Of a DNA stretch of 23,054 nucleotides, positions 20,583-23,054 are shown piece by piece. Both the position numbers and the translations under genes were made by a program. The stretch comes from Trichoplax sp. H2 (taxonomy: Eukaryota; Placozoa; Uniplacotomia; Trichoplacea): NCBI GenBank assembly GCA_003344405.1, contig NOWV01000413.1, positions 1-23,054 of the forward strand, in the 5' to 3' direction. Position 1 is the first letter of the stretch; each line of letters starts with the position of its first letter. The notes beneath the pieces were generated by a model. It searched no databases, was not told the DNA's origin, and was given only the letters and a program-made list of their open reading frames with translations.

Positions 20583-21961
20583 AGTAACTGCTTGTCACAG
20601 AATCAGCTTCGTGACAAGGATAACGTAAAATAAGTCTCTAAATTACTATAGTCTCCGGGATTCAGTATCCCTACTCACAAGAATTTAGACGCCTTTGATT
20701 CTACGTTAAACTCAACTGGACAATTGAGAACTACTTTATTCAACTATCTGACGGGCTTATATACCCTTTTACAGCAGCTAACATTCACGAGTCATCTTAT
20801 AAAAATACTTCTTAGGTGAGAACATCTACTAACTAATTTTTCACAGTCGGACTACAATATGTCCATTCACAGAATTATTTCAGTGCACATTACAGCACAG
20901 CATTAAATTTACTGTAACATATTTATAATTAGAGTAATTCCTATTGTAAGTAACTAGTTGGTAATATATTATCACTATATTATATTAACCAAATTTAGAT
21001 AGCTATTTCTTCACGGTAGTTCGTACCGTGATACTGCTCAATCAATTCATTCCTTTCACTGGCTTTCAGGTTTAGCTTACTAACCATCAATAAATACTTT
21101 ATAGAATATCGATATCTAGTCATAATGTTTAATAAATCAAATGTACGATAAGCAATCGCAGTTACTGCATAAATTTAATTATAAAGATCAAGATCTAGGA
21201 AGTAATATCATGGTTCCTTGTAAGAAAGGCCATTCCTCATTTTGAATTATTCATGTCTTTAACTGTAATATATTGAGATTGTACCATTATTTTTAGTATA
21301 ATCATAAAAAGGGTATTTTTGTTTATTCTTCAATATAGACGGTATTCGCAGTTTTCCGTACAACATATAGATATAGGTTATCCTTCTATATTTCTCTGCT
21401 CCTGCTCACAATCATGCAATCATTCATTATTAAACTATTATAATGCAATTACTGCATTTAATTCCATAGCTTTACTCTCTGTATGAGTTCTATCTCTGAA
21501 GCAATAAGTACCACTGACTTCTGATTCATATCTCAATTGCTGCCTTGCTAGCATTTTGTATATTACTGTCATGGTACGAACTACCGTGAAGAAATAGCTA
21601 TCTAAATTTGGTTAATATAATATAGTGATAATATATTACCAACTAGTTACTTACAATAGGAATTACTCTAGTTATAAATGTGTTACAGTAAATTTAATGC
21701 TGTGCTGTAATGTGCACTGAAATAATTCTGTGAATGGACATGTTGTAGTCCGACTGTAAAAAATTAGTTAGTAGATGTTCTCACCTAAGTATTTTTATAA
21801 GATAGTTGAATAAAGTAGTTCTCAATTGTCTAGTTGAGTTTAACGTAGAATCAAAGGCGTCTAAATTCTTGTGAGTGGGGATACTGAATCCGCAGATTTT
21901 TAGAGATTTAGAGATTTATTTTACGTTATCCTTGTCACAAAGCTGGTTAGTGACAGTTACT
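20583..21961. mobile_element. Fold-back element: 1.38-kb long inverted repeat
   Basis: The left arm (about 20583-21031) and right arm (about 21569-21961) are long, high-identity reverse complements flanking a ~537-bp unique centre. The outer ends read AGTAACTG at the left and CAGTTACT at the right. Shared landmarks include GTGACAAGGATAACGTAAAA, TTGATTCTACGTTAAACTCA, GGTGAGAACATCTACTAACT and GATAGCTATTTCTTCACGGT. The left arm carries about 45 extra bases near 20750-20795, beginning GACGGGCTTATATACCC. The inner end of the left arm is itself a small palindrome, CACGGTAGTTCGTACCGTG. The centre encodes no transposase that I can see, so this would be a non-autonomous fold-back or MITE-like DNA transposon. 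I could not define a convincing target-site duplication. Confidence 0.8.
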
Positions 21962-22743
21962 TTACAACAATTTACCTAGTGGTCTACAGTAACTAACACA
22001 ACGCTATATGATTCTATGTACAATGAAAGAATTCATTTACTCATGATCATATTTGTGTCAGTCTACGAACGGTAAGTAGGCTTCTGCAATTCATCGAATC
22101 GTTTATCTTACCTGGAAGAAACACTGCTGCCGCATTTGTATTTCTAGTTCTTCACGATAATTTTGGTGCCAAGGGATATTTTTGTTAAATAGTGGTACAT
22201 CTCAGTCTTTTTATTTTTAACTTTGAACTAGATTTATAAATAATCACTTTGTAATTATCTATATTCAACACTAACTTCTATCTATTAATTTTCATGTTTA
22301 TTAAGTATTTTAAGAATTCTGACCTTATAATAATAAATATACACTACTACATACATATGCTTACTTCTCAATTACACTAGCAAAATTACGCATTTACTGT
22401 AACGTAGCCACAGCATCTTTTCAATTATAAGAATAGAATTTCATTTCGTAATTTCACTACACACTAAATGAAAAAATATGAACTAGAAAACTGTCGTATA
22501 GAAGCTATTTCTTTGCTTAAGTTTAGTTTATGAGAGCTGTTTCTAAGAAAGGAATATCATGGGTGCAATACTTTTTTATTTCACACTTCAGGGGGCCGAT
22601 GCTATGTAAATATCTAGCTGTTGATAGATTGTAATGATTCTATTCTAGATTACCCTTGATCATAAATGGCGTAATACTTACCTGTATCTGTATCATAAAT
22701 TTTCTATTGAATGTCGTATAAGGGAATTTATTTTCATTGCTAG
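21962..22743. other. Upstream flank or leader intron of the FAS gene
   Basis: The FAS start codon directly follows TTTTCATTGCTAG, which can serve as a splice acceptor, so part of this interval may be a 5' leader intron. A minus-strand segment at 22112-22201 is open for 30 codons and ends at a strong donor (CCAG|GTAAGATA), but no good acceptor or start precedes it. Nothing else is recognised. Confidence 0.35.
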
Positions 22744-23054
22744 ATGTTCCAAATTTGCGATGAAGATATTGTTATTGCCGGCATATCTTGCCGAATGCCT
22801 GAATCCGATAATGCCGAAGAATTTTGGCAACATTTAATTCAAGGAAATGATATGGTCACCGAAGATGATCGACGTTGGCCGCCTGGTATATATGGTTTAC
22901 CTAAACGAAATGGTAAATTGAAAGATATCCAGCACTTTGATGCAATCTTCTTTGGAGTCCATGCTAAGCAATGCAACACTATGGACCCTCAGTTAAGAAT
23001 ATTATTAGAAGTAACTTACGAAGCAATAGTAGATGGTGGAATAAATCCAATAGA
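22744..23054 (+). CDS. FASN: Animal type I fatty acid synthase, N-terminal ketosynthase start, partial
   Basis: The multifunctional cytosolic enzyme that builds palmitate from acetyl- and malonyl-CoA. Only the first 103 codons are in the window; the frame is open to the right edge. They cover the beginning of the beta-ketoacyl synthase domain: [48 protein letters not shown] and [20 protein letters not shown]. The last two are the most conserved motifs of this part. The catalytic Cys and His residues lie beyond the edge. Spacing follows vertebrate FASN without gaps, closer to FAS than to polyketide synthases. The ATG at 22744 is preceded at once by an in-frame TAG that doubles as a splice acceptor, so translation starts here or this begins an exon after a leader intron. 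An animal FAS-like polyketide synthase is the alternative. Confidence 0.93.
   Translation, partial: MFQICDEDIVIAGISCRMPESDNAEEFWQHLIQGNDMVTEDDRRWPPGIYGLPKRNGKLKDIQHFDAIFFGVHAKQCNTMDPQLRILLEVTYEAIVDGGINPI

Overview
The window is nuclear DNA from an animal. Every recognisable gene is split by GT-AG introns, intergenic DNA is AT-rich, and the proteins are metazoan types: animal fatty acid synthase, Mediator subunit MED7, ornithine decarboxylase and RNase H2 subunit A. Gap-free agreement with vertebrate proteins plus many short introns suggests an early-branching, intron-rich invertebrate. A placozoan is my best guess, but the sequence alone does not prove it. None of the four complete or nearly complete genes is a single open frame; I rebuilt them exon by exon, checking splice sites and reading phase.

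Layout, left to right. (1) 127-204, minus: first coding exon of an ornithine decarboxylase paralogue (ODC-B) that continues off the left edge. (2) 1081-2450: eleven-unit, ~122-bp tandem repeat behind ODC-B. (3) 2900-9371, minus: a complete second ODC gene (ODC-A), 16 coding exons, 415 aa, with an assembly gap and a duplicated exon at 6050-6467. Its 2.4-kb first intron holds a decayed ~205-bp tandem repeat. (4) 9372-9921: short divergent promoter region with a 16-bp inverted repeat. (5) 9922-12048, plus: complete MED7, 6 exons, 224 aa. (6) 12689-15476, minus: RNASEH2A, 8 exons, 299 aa once one extra base in exon 1 is skipped. It is convergent with MED7. (7) 15477-22743: a 7.3-kb stretch with a possible CCAAT/TATA promoter near 17.4 kb, a set of phase-compatible exons of an unidentified plus-strand gene at 18.08-18.79 kb, and a 1.38-kb fold-back element at 20583-21961. 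(8) 22744-23054, plus: start of a type I fatty acid synthase, cut by the right edge.

The two ODC genes supply putrescine for polyamine synthesis. MED7 belongs to the Mediator middle module, RNASEH2A removes ribonucleotides from DNA, and FAS makes palmitate. They do not form a pathway; this is an ordinary eukaryotic gene neighbourhood with one local tandem duplication (ODC).

The most notable observations are the RNASEH2A frame break at a UGA, with the same geometry as the antizyme +1 shift; the ODC pair, of which the complete copy has no C-terminal degradation tail; the excess of the octamer TACTGTAC; and the two unrelated tandem arrays flanking and inside the ODC locus. I found no RNA genes, CRISPR arrays or prokaryotic features.
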